The notes under the pieces: model-generated | Told to the model about the DNA's origin: nothing | The model's database searches: none | What the model saw: the letters and a program-made list of their open reading frames with translations, nothing else | Shown: piece by piece, positions 26,701 to 35,965 of the stretch | Numbering within the stretch: the stretch's first letter is position 1 | Layout of the letters: every line of letters starts with the position of its first letter | Translations under genes and position numbers: made by a program | NCBI RefSeq assembly: GCF_965363235.1 | Contig: NC_134849.1 | Coordinates: 15,092,863 to 15,156,862 of the forward strand | Direction: 5' to 3' | Length of the DNA stretch: 64,000 bases | From: Mytilus galloprovincialis | Lineage: Eukaryota; Mollusca; Bivalvia; Mytilida; Mytilidae

Positions 26701-29700
26701 ATTTCTGTAAAAAACCCGGACCATTTGTCTAAAAACCCGGACGATTCTACAGTTCTACTAGCGAAAAAAAAACGGCCAATAACAAACACTGATTTTTTTT
26801 ATTAAATACAAGGAAATTGAGCTTCTTTGTAAATCAAAATATATATAATATTCAATATAAGATGGGTAGTAATGTTAAAACTGTTATATTATATATTTCG
26901 TTAATTGAACTTATCGAATGTTTTATCACTCGAAAAAGCCCAAACTACACTCGAAAAAAATGGACCAAATCACTAGAAAAACCACGATCTTAGCCGGACA
27001 CTATACTTACCGTGAACTAGTTGAATATAATAAAAAATAAGAACTCGCATCTGATATCCGTGAATTATATCTGTAATGTGTTTTTTCTTAAAATTGCGCA
27101 TTTTTGTAAAAAATAAAATGGAAAATAGCTATAATTAGGGATTATTTTTAAGAACAAAAACTATATTATTTTTGATTTGTTTTACAGATGGTTGCAAATT
27201 TCATTGCAGTTGGACCAATGTGTCTTCATACAGTTGATTTCCCAAAGCTTCCAAAAGGCAGACATGTCATACATTTGATGGGTGTTCCTGATATCTTCAA
27301 AAAGAACACTAAAAGAAGAAACATTAAAATGAACTGGATTTTGTTCCCGACAGATGGAGACATGCAGTACGTAATTACAACACATATGATACAGCTGGGT
27401 CAGTTCAAAACTCTCTAAAAATCTGTGTTCGTAGACATCCTCGAACTGTTCGTCACTATGATTCCAAGTACATAACTAAAAATGATCACTACGAGGAACT
27501 TAATATAGAATTAACACCGAAATGCAATTATGTACGTGATATACGGGGAAATCAACGGTATCCATTTTTCTGCCAAATATGCGCATTTTGACATGTCTCT
27601 TCGGTAATGTTCGAGGTTAACTCATTTGAAAGCTATTCACCAAAAACACCTAGACATTATTGCCATATCCGTGCGAAGAATCAGAGTTGTGCATGAGGGC
27701 GATATATTCCGTAATTCAAAATAAGTTCATATATTGTGTAATTTATATATTTTTATTTTATTTATTTTGTAAAAAGAAAACACTAAATCTTTATGTTTAT
27801 GCAAGTAATAGCTATTGCGTTAAAGAGGCATTTGCTGTCAAACCCATTTCACCGCTTTCAATCAAATTAAAATATTAAAATGTATTTCCAAATTACAAAT
27901 TATTTTCATTCATTATTAATTGCAGGGCATGGCTTCAGGCTATAAAACCAACGGTAGGTACAATAAAATTCTCATTTGATATGTGCAGCGAAACGCTTTA
28001 CCTCTTGCACTTTATTTCATAGTATGTACCTCGCTTTGACTTTCGTATTTCATACATTTTTACAATTCTAATATTAAAAAGTAAACTTATAATTGGTCTA
28101 CTGATTGCCTTATATTACCTGAATGCTTGTATCACAGGTCGTGTAAAACAAATTCAGTTACTACGTTTGATATATGGTAAATACACTCATTAGCGTATTA
28201 GTATTCATGTTAGTTCAATCTTTGACAATGATTGAGCTGACCATCAGTTCATGAATGCAGTGAAGAAGAATAGCAAACTTTGCAACTTATCTGTCAATCA
28301 AACAATAAAAAAATAGTGATATTGAAGGCCCTTAACTCCAGAAGTAAAGGATAGCAGAGACTGGTGAAATAATGTATATTAAGACAAATCATTACATAAT
28401 CAGATGACAAAATGAGCAGTCTAAATATAGGCATATGTAATAAAGTTGCTGTTGACATTTTTGATGTTTTGAAAGAAAAATCAATTTCACTTTCAACTAA
28501 ATTGAAAAAAAAGATGAAAAAGAGAAAAGATCTTACCTTAATCTTTCCTTTGCCAAAAAAGGTATCGATGGCGTCAACTTAGGCAATATCCTTCATCATA
28601 AATCAGTTCAATCGATAATACCTCTTTATTTCAAAGACCAGTCTGTACCACATGTGTACAAATCATTGCTTATACCTATACCAAACCTATTGCAACTAAA
28701 ATTTTCAATTACAAACACGTTTTGCAGGATCTCGATATTGACGACTTCAAGTCTAAACCTCCTGATTGCACTTGTGCTAGTTCCCAATTCACATATAATC
28801 CTGTTGGCCACGTTATTACCGGTGACCTCAACATTGTTAATAACTCTTCTCTACGAAATGTGTTGTCGAAAGGTCCGAAATATCGTGAGCCTAAATCCAT
28901 CAATTGGAAATACAACTTTAAATTGATTCAGTTGAGGATTATGCCAGGCAGTGGGCTAAGCGCGAGAAGGAAGACGTAGACACTCTTTCTGAATGGATTA
29001 AGGCAGTGAGGTCGTTAATACAAATCAGAATTAAGAAACTGAATGGGTCTATCCATGCCCATGCTACATCAATCTTTCAAGACCCAAATGTTGCAAAACA
29101 CCTATCCTACCTCCATCACAAATATGTTGTTGTCCCCGCAGATAAAGCCCCAAACACCATCGTTTTTGTGTGTAAAACTCATTACATTAACTGCTTGATA
29201 AACGAACTAGGCATTGACAATTCACTTTGAAACTCAACATATACCCTCACGACACTTACCAAAGAGAAAATCCCGGATAATCATAGGTCTGTTCTGTGTT
29301 CCTTTGGAATTTCAACCAAAGATGAAGAACTGGATCTTCCATCACTGTATTGGATACCTAAACTACATAAGTGTCCTTACAAACAACGGTATATTGCTGG
29401 GTCCTCCAAGTGCTTCATGAAACCTCTTTCTAAATTATTAACATCCATTGTATCAGCAATCAAATACGGGCTTCAAAGTTATTGTGAAACTGCCTATTCT
29501 AGAGGGGGCGTGAATCAGATGTGGATACTTAAAAATTCCAATTATCTTTTAGAGTACAAACAATCTAACTCTCTTTCATCATGTAACAGTATTAAAACAT
29601 TTGACTTTCCTACTCTTTACACTAGTATTCCACATTCCAAACTAAGAGACAAATTGAAAGAGTTGGTATTGCTTTGCTTTATAAAAATGAATGGCCAACG

Positions 29701-32700
29701 TAGATACAAGTATCTTGTCTTAGGGAGGGATAAATCATACTTTGTAAAGGACCACTCTGATTCAAACAAAAAAATCTCTGAAACTGATATTATCAAGATG
29801 CTTGATTTCTTGATTGACAACATATTTGTTACGTTCGGATGACGTGTTTTTCAACAGACTGTCGGCATTCTAATGGGAACAAACTGTGCCCCTCTACTTG
29901 CCGACTTGTTTCTTTATTATTATGAGGCTGACTTCGTGCAGGAACTTCTTAGTAAGAAAGATAACAAGTTAGCAATATCCTTTAACTCTACTTTCCGCTA
30001 TATAGATGATGTTCTTTCACTAAATAATTCAAAATTTGGTGACTATGTGGAACGCATCTATCCAATCGAGCTAGACTAAGGATACCACAAATACAGTTAC
30101 GTCGGCCTCATATCTTGACTTACATCTAGAAATGGACAATGAGGGTCGGTTGAAAACAAAACTTTACGACAAAAGAGATGCGTTCAGCTTTCCAATTGTG
30201 AACTTTCCATTTCGAAGTAGCAACATTCCATCAGCATCTGCATACGGGGTATATATATATATCTCCAAATTGATACAATATTCCGTGCTTGCATTTCCTA
30301 TCATGATTTTCTTGATAGAGGGTTGCTGCTTACAAGGAATCTATTAAACCAAGAGTTCCAAATGGTGAAGTTGAAATCATCCCTTCGTATATTTTTCGGA
30401 CGCCATTACGAGTTGGTTGACCGTTATGGAATATCCGTTTCACAAATGATATCAGATGTGTTCCTTATGTCGTAACTACAATCCCCTTCCCTTTCATGAA
30501 TATAACCTACCGAATTATTATTATTACCGGATTTGTTATCACATAACCAACACGACGGGTGCCACATGTGGAGCAGGATCTGCTTACCCTTCCGGAGCAC
30601 CTGAGATCACCCCTAGTTGTTTGGGTGGTTCGTGTTGTTTATTCTTTGGTTTTCTATGTTGTGTCATGTGTGCTGTTTATTGTTTGTCTTTTTTCATTTT
30701 TAGCCATGTTGTTGTCAGTTTGTTTTAGATTTATGAGTTTGACTATCACTTTGGGATCTTTTGTCTCTCTTTTACATCACATTAGGGAAAATACATCAAT
30801 AATGAGTTTATTCAAATGATATATATATAGTTCAAAAGTTGCTTTTTCGCCTTTGACGTTGACCTTGAATTGTTGTAGCTGCCGTCTCCTCCTTCAAGAC
30901 CAGAGCATCTTCACCATTCAATTAATAGACATCAGGTTAGACCAGAGCATCCTCACTATTCCGTTAATGAACATCAGGTTAGATCAGAGCATCCTCACCA
31001 TTTAATTAATGGACATCAGGTTAGACCAGAGCATCCTCACCATTCAATTAATGGACATCAGGTTAGACCAGAGCATCCTCACCATTCAATTAATGGACAT
31101 CAGGATAGACCAGAGCATCATCAACATCCAAGAAATGGTACCCAGGTTACACCAGAGATTGCTCCTGAATCAAGTAATGGTGACCAGGTTAACTTATACC
31201 CAACAGTTAATGTTGTACGATGTTAGTATGAATAACTTAATACTCTACATTAACTAAAAATAGAAGTATTTAAAAAATTGAAAGACCGTTCTCGTAATAA
31301 AAAAAAGTGCATGAATAGAAAATTTACATGACACATCCACAAAACAATGGTAAAAACATAATGAGCATGTTGGAGTTAGTAGAAGACTGCATGTACTCGT
31401 TCTCTAATAGCAAGCCATTTTTCCTGACTTACAGACATTAGCTTTTAATGACGACAAACGATTTATGATAATTAGATTACATAGTAGATTAGCAAGGACC
31501 TTGTATGTTGCAAACCTCAAACATCCCGATTCGACGATTCCAATCCCGAACAAGAGACGATGTAATCACAGAATTTAAATTGCCAAATCATTAACAAATA
31601 GCAACACAAAAATGATCCAAAGACAATGAAATAGGTTTCAACCACAATTTAAGTCATTTCTGATGTAACGTACAAGCTCCTTGAGAATCTACTCTGTATT
31701 AATTATCATAAATCGTTTACTGACAGTTACTGACATACCAGGTTATACCTCAATTAAGCTGATTGAAAGAATCCGTCTTCAAGTATTTATAAATGACTAT
31801 CAGATCGATGTGACTTGTGGCGAAATAAAAATATATGTTAAACCATTTTACTTGTTTGGCTTGTTCTATAATGCTTCTTTTATAAGACCCATCGGTGATA
31901 TTTGTCCGTTGTCTGTTCTTTGATCGGTTTTGTATCTCTTTGACAAATTCCCCTTTACCCTTCTCTGTTCCAAATTAGATTGTTTAACATAAGTGTATTA
32001 TATAACAATTTACAAATCAAGTGTGTGCGTTTTGTTCTGTCTTACTGATTTTTTGTGAAGTTCCACTTTTGATTTTTATGAGAAACACTTCTTCTTTCAA
32101 TTGTATAACTTTTTCCGTACAACAAATATGTATTTCTTTTCATTTCCGCCATCTTGTAACAAAAAAGCACTGTGTGCATATTTTTGAATAATGGCAACAG
32201 TAGTATATAAGTGTTCCGGGTTTTCAACGTTTTTTCAGTTTTGAATTAATCTATATAAATTTCAGACCAACCTGAATGTCAACATATAAACACTAGAGAC
32301 AAAACAACCTTTTCAGGCATTCAAAGAGGTAAGGTAATATGTAAAAATAAAATATAGTAATATGAGATGGCATTTCAATAGCAAATAATAAGTGAATGTG
32401 TTACCTAAACGAGCTTCGACTCTTTTTTCTATTAACTATTGTTGTGATCCTGGTATTATAGATCAGTTGGTTTTAATGTTAAGTCCTAACTCATGATATA
32501 TCACTGCTGGTATTGCTTCAATTAACATATTCTTTACTTCCATTACAATGTATTGCTCCAGAAAAGTTTCGTACCTTACACATGCCGTGTGTAGTATAAC
32601 TACGGTGTATAACTCTAGAAATGTTTTGTGCCTTACACATGCCGTGTGTAGTATAACACCTTCTTTATTTCCATTACGATGTCTTGCTTCAGAAATGTTT

Positions 32701-33800
32701 CGTACCTTACACCTGCTGTGTGTAGTATAACCCCTTCTCTACTTACATAACGATGTATCGATCCAGAAATGTTTCGTACCTCACCATGTTGTTTGCAATA
32801 TAACACATTCTTTATTTCCATTACGATGTATTGCTCCAGAAATGTTTCGTACCTTACCCATGCTGTGTGCAATATAACACTTTCTTTATTTCCATTACGA
32901 TGTATTGCTCCAGAAATGTTTCGTAACTTGCCCATGCTGTGTTTAATAATACAGTATTTTGAGGCGTGGTTTAAAGTGTTTCTGGACACGAAACGTATAT
33001 GGTTCATAACGATTTCTTGTGGGGAAAAGCACTAACAAAAAAACAGTAGATTGAATTAAATTGTTGCTGAAAACTATAAATATCAATACCAGATGGTAAA
33101 ACAGAAAGATCCGAAAGAAAATTCTATTAAAAAACAAGGTTTTGTTTTATCTTTCTTCAAAGTTTAAAAAAGATCTGTTTTTCTAATGAGTTTGTCCATC
33201 AAAAGAAACTGAAGTATATCTTATTTATCAAAATAAAGTACTTACATGTGTACATCCTTTACATATGATGCTGTTTTATCATGTTCTGTAGGTGTTATCC
33301 TGGGAGGACCGTTAGGTTATGGTATTGATGGTTATGGGCCAGGTATTGGATGGGGTTGGGGATGGGGATGGGGACCAAATCCCTACGGTGGATTCTGGGA
33401 AAGTTGGAATGACGTTAGTGGCTGTGGAAGTGTGAACATTGATCGCATTGTCGGCGATTTGTGTCAAAAAAACAACAATTACGGCTATGATATAAATGAT
33501 GTTGAGGATTTTGAAAGAGGAAACTTTAGTAACAATGGCGGTGATGGTTGTGGTGATGATGTTGATGGAAATGGTTTCTGTGATGAATGTTGTGGCGATG
33601 ATTGCTGTTGGGATCATTGCTGTCAAGATAGTTGCTGCAAAGTGGGTTGCTGTGGAGAAGATTGCCGTGAACATGGTTGCTTTGGAACTGGTTGCTGTAA
33701 AATTGGCGATGGAGACGGCCGTCCTGGACATTGTGGTGCAGGTTGCGGGGGTTGTGGGGGTGGTGGTGGTTGTGGAGGTTGTGGAGGTTGTGGAGGTTAA
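11770..33800 (+). CDS. Gene A: PH-domain protein with His-rich repeats and Cys/Gly-rich tail (8 exons)
   Basis: Coding exons, each with AG/GT borders and continuous phase: 11770-11806, 12471-12518, 18674-18789, 27188-27366, 27926-27953, 30879-31221, 32266-32328, 33292-33800 (TAA). They total 1323 nt, 440 aa. Residues about 20-135 form a PH domain: KTGYL in strand 1, WKDRYF (W36-F41) in strand 3, SLLWY, and the C-terminal helix AWLQAIK with the invariant Trp at 129. PH domains bind phosphoinositides or proteins at membranes; K20, K37 and R39 would suit lipid binding (inference). A His-rich repeat linker (143-240) and a Gly-rich then Cys-rich tail (272-440) follow. The ATG sits in a good context (AAACCATGG). 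There is no signal peptide, so a cytoplasmic protein is likely. AATAAA lies at 34253. Gene B downstream has the same exon plan. The first exon is the least certain, supported mainly by its twin in B. Confidence 0.82.
13213..16286 (-). mobile_element. Non-autonomous LTR retroelement, gene A intron 2
   Basis: Two direct repeats of about 512 bp (13213-13724 and 15776-16286) begin TGTAAC and end GTTACA and are roughly nine-tenths identical by eye, so the insertion is not recent. AATAAA falls inside each LTR on the - strand. A purine tract (AAGAGGGGA) adjoins one LTR and a TGG-starting primer-site candidate adjoins the other, both fitting - orientation. The 2.05-kb interior shows no gag or pol coding and holds a nested TIR element. 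Only CAT is shared by the flanks. It is a fossil or a short non-coding type. Confidence 0.7.
14087..15070. mobile_element. TIR element nested in the LTR element, rich in TGCGGC repeats
   Basis: The ends CCCCCTTATGGAAATATAA (left) and its near-complement TTTCATAAGGGGG (right) form terminal inverted repeats. Subterminal sequence on both sides is packed with TGCGGC and CTGGCA motifs. There is no transposase and no clear target duplication. It is probably a non-autonomous DNA transposon. Confidence 0.6.
16389..16924 (+). mobile_element. Penelope-like family A, 3' fragment
   Basis: It starts in the reverse transcriptase C-terminus (NFPF then a YGVYIS-type stretch), runs through the GGACGCCATCACGAGTTTG landmark and the GCAACACGACGGGTGCC tail, and ends in TTTATGAGTT. 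It lies in gene A intron 2 just downstream of the LTR element. Confidence 0.65.
17142..18231. mobile_element. DNA transposon with 49-bp TIRs and internal duplication
   Basis: The ends GTGACCCGCC...AGGCTTATGGAGGTAGAA and the inverse at 18183-18229 pair over about 49 bp. TA flanks both. A second partial copy of the left end lies at 17206-17260. Inside, a unit of about 250 bp (TAGAACATGTAATTTAAA to GAGCAG) is repeated at 17501-17745 and 17762-17985. It has no coding, so it is non-autonomous. Confidence 0.65.
18965..19025 (-). repeat. Fragment of interspersed repeat type b
   Basis: GAAGATGTGGT, GAGCCAATGAGACAACTTTTC and CATCCAAGTC match the terminal part of the type b family seen at 51968-52175 on the same strand. 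Confidence 0.5.
19081..20630. other. Gene A intron 3, left part; no feature recognised
   Basis: AT-rich intronic sequence. The open frames are short, with no homology I recognise. Confidence 0.45.
20632..20735 (+). repeat. Fragment of the CTCACCTGGCC bivalve repeat
   Basis: GTTTCAGAGTACAAGATTTT, GTAAGAATAAACGACGACGG and ACGATGGAC match the near-terminal part of the full element at 45538-46316 (GTTTCAGAGGAGAAGATTTT). Confidence 0.5.
21146..22835 (-). mobile_element. Penelope-like family A, reverse transcriptase copy
   Basis: A 356-codon frame (22782 to 21712) carries the N-terminal two-thirds of a Penelope-type reverse transcriptase: PKSINWKFNFK, VVVPADKAPNNIVFV, LYWIPKLHK, YIAGSSKCSTKPLSKLL and FDFSTLYTSIPH. 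The reading then jumps to the C-terminal NFPFRSSN...YGVYISQLIRY region (21715-21443). The segment with the catalytic YIDD, present in the copy at 28.4-30.8 kb, is absent, so this copy is inactive. The family 3' tail follows (21400-21146). No GIY-YIG endonuclease is seen. It is inserted in the 6.1-kb TIR element. Confidence 0.8.
23061..23744. other. Intronic/transposon interior; no feature recognised
   Basis: Sequence between the Penelope copy and a type b repeat inside the 6.1-kb element. No coding potential or repeat structure was seen. Confidence 0.4.
23745..23925 (+). repeat. Interspersed repeat, type b
   Basis: It carries AACCGTTAGTTTTC, TTTGAATGG, GGGGGCCCTTTATAGCTGG, the GGTGTGAGCCAAGGCTCCGT block and GGAGAGTTGTCTCATTG, ending ACCACATCTTC. 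It is related to but distinct from type a. Other copies are at 51968-52175 (-) and 53850-54027 (+). Confidence 0.65.
24057..25957 (-). mobile_element. Penelope family B 3' tail, split by a Tc1 insertion
   Basis: 24057-24491 and 25774-25957 together match the uninterrupted tail at 34647-35265, landmark by landmark (AGAATGGAAATGGGGAAT, AACAGGTCTTCAATG, GCCATACTAAATTTC, CATGCCAGCTCCAGAC, CCGTGTCATGCCAACAACTG). Confidence 0.75.
24492..25773 (-). mobile_element. Tc1/mariner element, 1282 bp, internally deleted
   Basis: Terminal inverted repeats TACACWTGGAAAAAAG...GCAACACC are flanked by TA on both sides. Transposase pieces read on the - strand: an N-terminal helix-turn-helix region (25531-25349), a second DNA-binding part with RDRLIATGYRAIRPFRRHLL (25300-25094), and the C-terminal DRSPDLNHIGHIWDTIGR (about 25060-25000), where Tc1 family members read SPDLNPIEHLWD. 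The central catalytic section with the first two acidic residues is missing between these pieces, so the copy is not autonomous. The family usually spans 1.3-1.7 kb. Confidence 0.85.
26035..26217 (+). pseudogene. Short ORF with a C2H2-spaced motif (unclear origin)
   Basis: The frame reads KMTKCYNCEEE and then IIIGHTATKH. That gives C-x2-C-x12-H-x4-H, the spacing of a classical C2H2 zinc finger. It then reads FLSIKEVSKRW and stops after a CCSCC stretch. It lies inside the 6.1-kb TIR element within gene A intron 3. It has no good splice or start context and no partner exon. It could be a remnant of a transposon protein or chance. Confidence 0.25.
26218..26690. other. No feature recognised
   Basis: AT-rich sequence between the C2H2-like frame and the right subterminal repeats of the 6.1-kb element. 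No coding signal. Confidence 0.35.
28405..30776 (+). mobile_element. Penelope-like family A, longest copy
   Basis: In gene A intron 5. It includes the N-terminal part missing from the other copies (region of IFNYKHVLQDLDIDDF near 28700), then VVVPADKAPNTIVFV, LYWIP-type, KPLSKLLTSIVSAI, TSIPHSKL, MGTNCAPLLADLFLYYYEAD and FRYIDDVLSLNN, the last holding the catalytic YxDD motif. The C-terminus and 3' tail follow (30200-30776). Reading is spread over several frames, so it is a decayed copy. No endonuclease domain is visible. Confidence 0.8.
30879..31221 (+). CDS. Gene A exon 6: seven tandem 14-residue His-rich repeats
   Basis: The exon opens in phase 0 after TTGTAG with LPSPPS, matching LPPPPP in gene B exon 6. 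It then encodes seven units of 14 residues (protein 143-240), consensus RPEHPHHSINGHQV. The first five are close copies and the last two have drifted (TPEIAPESSNGDQV). The DNA period is 42 bp, so copy number can change without shifting frame. It ends NLYPTVNVVR plus one base before GTTAGT, phase 1, matching the B exon. B's exon is only 94 nt, so the array is a gene-A novelty. The His and Glu content suggests metal or pH-dependent behaviour, an inference only. Another frame through the repeat is also open but does not fit the flanking exon phases. Confidence 0.78.
31700..31975 (+). mobile_element. Penelope tail relic in gene A intron 6
   Basis: Weak but ordered matches to the family-B tail: CTGACATACCAG, TCAATTAAGCTGATTGAAAG, TTTGTCCGTTGTCTGTTCTT and CTCTTTGACAAATTCCCC. 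Confidence 0.45.
32528..32955. repeat. Minisatellite, about 74-bp unit, 6 copies, gene A intron 7
   Basis: CCAGAAATGTTTCGTACCTT recurs at about 32558, 32611, 32687, 32762, 32835 and 32909, linked by ATTTCCATTACGATGTATTG. The spacing is 73-76 bp except one shorter unit. Frames through it are repeat artefacts. Confidence 0.8.
33292..33800 (+). CDS. Gene A exon 8: GWGWGWGWGPNPY block and Cys-rich (CCxxx)n tail
   Basis: The acceptor TTCTGTAG precedes the exon and the phase joins exon 7 as a Gly codon. The first part, a hydrophobic Gly-rich stretch followed by GWGWGWGWGPNPYGGFW, aligns well with gene B. After an Asn/Asp-rich middle the tail becomes cysteine-rich, with 24 Cys in the exon. The core is CC spaced by three residues (CC GDD CC WDH CC QDS CC KVG CC), then CGGCGG-type repeats to the stop. 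Periodic vicinal Cys pairs suggest metal binding or dense cross-linking (inference). With no signal peptide, oxidised disulphides would be unusual unless the protein leaves the cytosol. The opposite strand is open over much of this exon only because of the codon bias. Confidence 0.85.
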
Positions 33801-34640
33801 GATTTTGTAGTAAGGGAACGGCATTTTAACTTCAAGGTTTTTATCTATAAAAAAAATCTGATCCCTAATTTGATTGAAAAAACTATTTCTGTTCAAATAG
33901 ATGACCTAAAAATATTCTGAATCTAGATTTTTTTAATACCAATAAGTATTAAATTTTGAAAAACAAACCATTATTTCTGACTGAGACACAAAACATAAAC
34001 CCCATTCTTTTTGAAGTTAGATAGTTGGTCCCTCAACATCGGGTTTGTTTTATTATATGATGATGTGATATTTTATCATTGTGATACATTTCAATTGAAA
34101 ACAAAATAACTTTATGTATTTCATGTACTTGGTATATACTTTCGATATAAATTTTAACAGTAAATATTATGCAGGATCAATGTATTATTTTCCTTATATA
34201 CTACGTTTCCTATCGCGTCTGATCTATTTGCCTGTTGTCAGTTTACAAATTGAATAAAATTCTGCATAAAAATTGCGTCACATCAAAATCAAAGCGAATG
34301 ACTAATTTTATTTTAGCGCCTGAGAGATCTAAAAACTCATGTGATTTGTGTAACAATTAAATACGGGTCCTTTTTAGAGTATATGTTTGCTATTTAGGAT
34401 TTCAATGCAATACCTATTTTATTTGTGATTGAATGTTATTTTACAAATGTTTTATATTGTCTTATTCTTGTATAGTATGTTAATTCCAAATACATATTTT
34501 TTTATTTCAATGTAATTATACACGTATAATTTACATATCTTTCATCATTTTATTAATGTTTTGTACAAACTGTTATTTGAATGTTCATAGCATAGGAAAT
34601 GTAAGATACTCTTTACACAATGTTAATGTGTAATTGTCGT
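33801..34640 (+). other. Gene A 3' UTR and downstream spacer
   Basis: No further coding. A canonical AATAAA lies at 34253-34258, about 450 nt after the stop. The actual polyadenylation site is unknown. Confidence 0.4.
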
Positions 34641-34646
34641 CTAATA

Positions 34647-35965
34647 AAATTGAGAATGGAAATGGGGAATGTGTCAAAGAGACAACAACCCGCCCATATA
34701 AAAAACAACAGCAGAGGGTCACCAACAGGTCTTCAATGTAGCGAGAAATTCCCGCACCCGGAGGCGTCCTTTAGCTGGCCCCTAAACAAATATATACTAG
34801 TCCAGTGATAATGAACGCCATACTAATTTCCAAATTGTACACAAGAAACTAAAATTAAAATAATACAAGACTAACAAAGGCCAGAGGCTCCTGACTTGGG
34901 ACAGTCGCAAAAATGCGGCGGGGTTAAACATGTTTGTGATATCTCAACCCTCCCCCTATACCTCTAACCAATGTAGTAAAGTAAACGCTTAACAATACGC
35001 ACATTAAAATTCAGTTCAAGAGAAATCCGAGTCTGATGTCAGAAGATGTAACCAAAGAAAATAAACAAAATGACAATAATACATAAATAACAACAGACTA
35101 CTAGCAGTTAACTGACATGCCAGCTCCAGACTTCAACTAAACTGACTGAAAGATTATGATTTCATCATATGAACATCAGGCACAATCCTTCCCGTTAGGG
35201 GTTTAGTATCATACCATCATAACATATATGAGAAGAACATAACCCGTGTCATGCCAACAACTGTTTTTAGAATAAATGTGTTTAGTTCCGATGCAAAGAC
35301 CTTATCAGTGACTCAATATTAACGCCAAAATATGCAATCTTTAATGACTTGACAACAGTATCGTAATTATATCCCTTCTTAATAAGTCTATTCATAGGTT
35401 TTGTAAGTTTCTGAGGTGAATACTGACACCTTTGTGCTTTAAAAAGAATATTACCATAAAAAATTGGATGTGAAATACCTGAACGTATTAGAAGTCTGCA
35501 TGTTGAGCTATATTTACGAATGATGTCTTTATACCGATGATAAACTTTAGTAAATGTTTTGACTAGTTTGTGATATCGAAAACCCTGGTGTAATAATTTT
35601 TCAGTAATACATGAATTTCTCTCGTTAAAATCTAAAACATTGTTACATACACGAGCGAATCGTACAAGTTGAGATATATAAACACCGTAAGATGGTGACA
35701 AGGGAACGTCACCATCTAAAAACGGATAATTAACGATAGGAAATGAAAAATCATCCCTTTTATCATAAATTTTAGTATTCAGCTTTCCATTAGTGATATA
35801 GATATCAAGATCGAGAAAAGGGCAGTGGTCATTGTTAGTATTAGCTTTATTTAAAGTAAGTTCAACAGGATAAATTTCATTAATATACATACTGAAGTCG
35901 TCATTATTGAGAGCCAAAATATCATCCAAATATCTAAAAGTATTATTAAACTTACTTAAAGTCAT
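34647..35965 (-). mobile_element. Penelope-like family B: RT C-terminal fragment plus 3' tail
   Basis: A 227-codon frame (35965 to 35282) starts near FRYLDDILALNN, the catalytic YxDD region, and continues with HCPFLDLDIYIT, KIYDKRDDF, YGVYISQLVRFARVC and the thumb region. It is 5'-truncated: palm motifs upstream of YLDD are missing. The stop is followed directly by the non-coding tail (35270-34647) ending GACACATTCCCCATTTCC...CTCAATTTTA in element orientation. This links the abundant tail-only repeats to a Penelope element. No endonuclease domain is seen. Confidence 0.8.

Larger units (their letters stand above)
20900..27014. mobile_element. 6.1-kb TIR transposon, 5-bp target duplication, Transib/RAG-type candidate
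   Basis: The outer ends CACGGTARGTATAGTRTCC pair across 6.1 kb and similarity continues inward for about 85 bp (GATCGTGG, AGTGATTTGG, TTTTTCGAGTG). AACTA flanks both ends exactly (20895-20899, 27015-27019). A 5-bp duplication with a CAC-starting TIR is the hallmark of Transib and RAG-like transposons. Subterminal ACCCGGAC/GTCCGGGTTTTT repeats occur on both sides. No transposase is visible; the interior is filled by nested Penelope, Tc1 and other repeats. It lies wholly within gene A intron 3, ending 173 bp before exon 4. Another superfamily cannot be excluded without transposase. Confidence 0.6.

Noticed and set aside
31009-31257. 82-codon frame MDIRLDQSILTIQL over the exon 6 repeats
   Set aside because: Its frame disagrees with the phase set by exons 5 and 7; the His-rich frame joins all neighbours without a break.
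33496-33810. Val/Met-rich frame overlapping gene A exon 8
   Set aside because: It is a frame-shifted shadow of the Gly/Asp-rich exon and does not match the splice phase; the same effect is seen at 49726-50088.
33312-33896. 194-codon Thr-rich frame on the - strand
   Set aside because: It is the antisense shadow of the Gly/Cys-rich gene A exon 8, whose GGT/TGT codons read as ACC/ACA.
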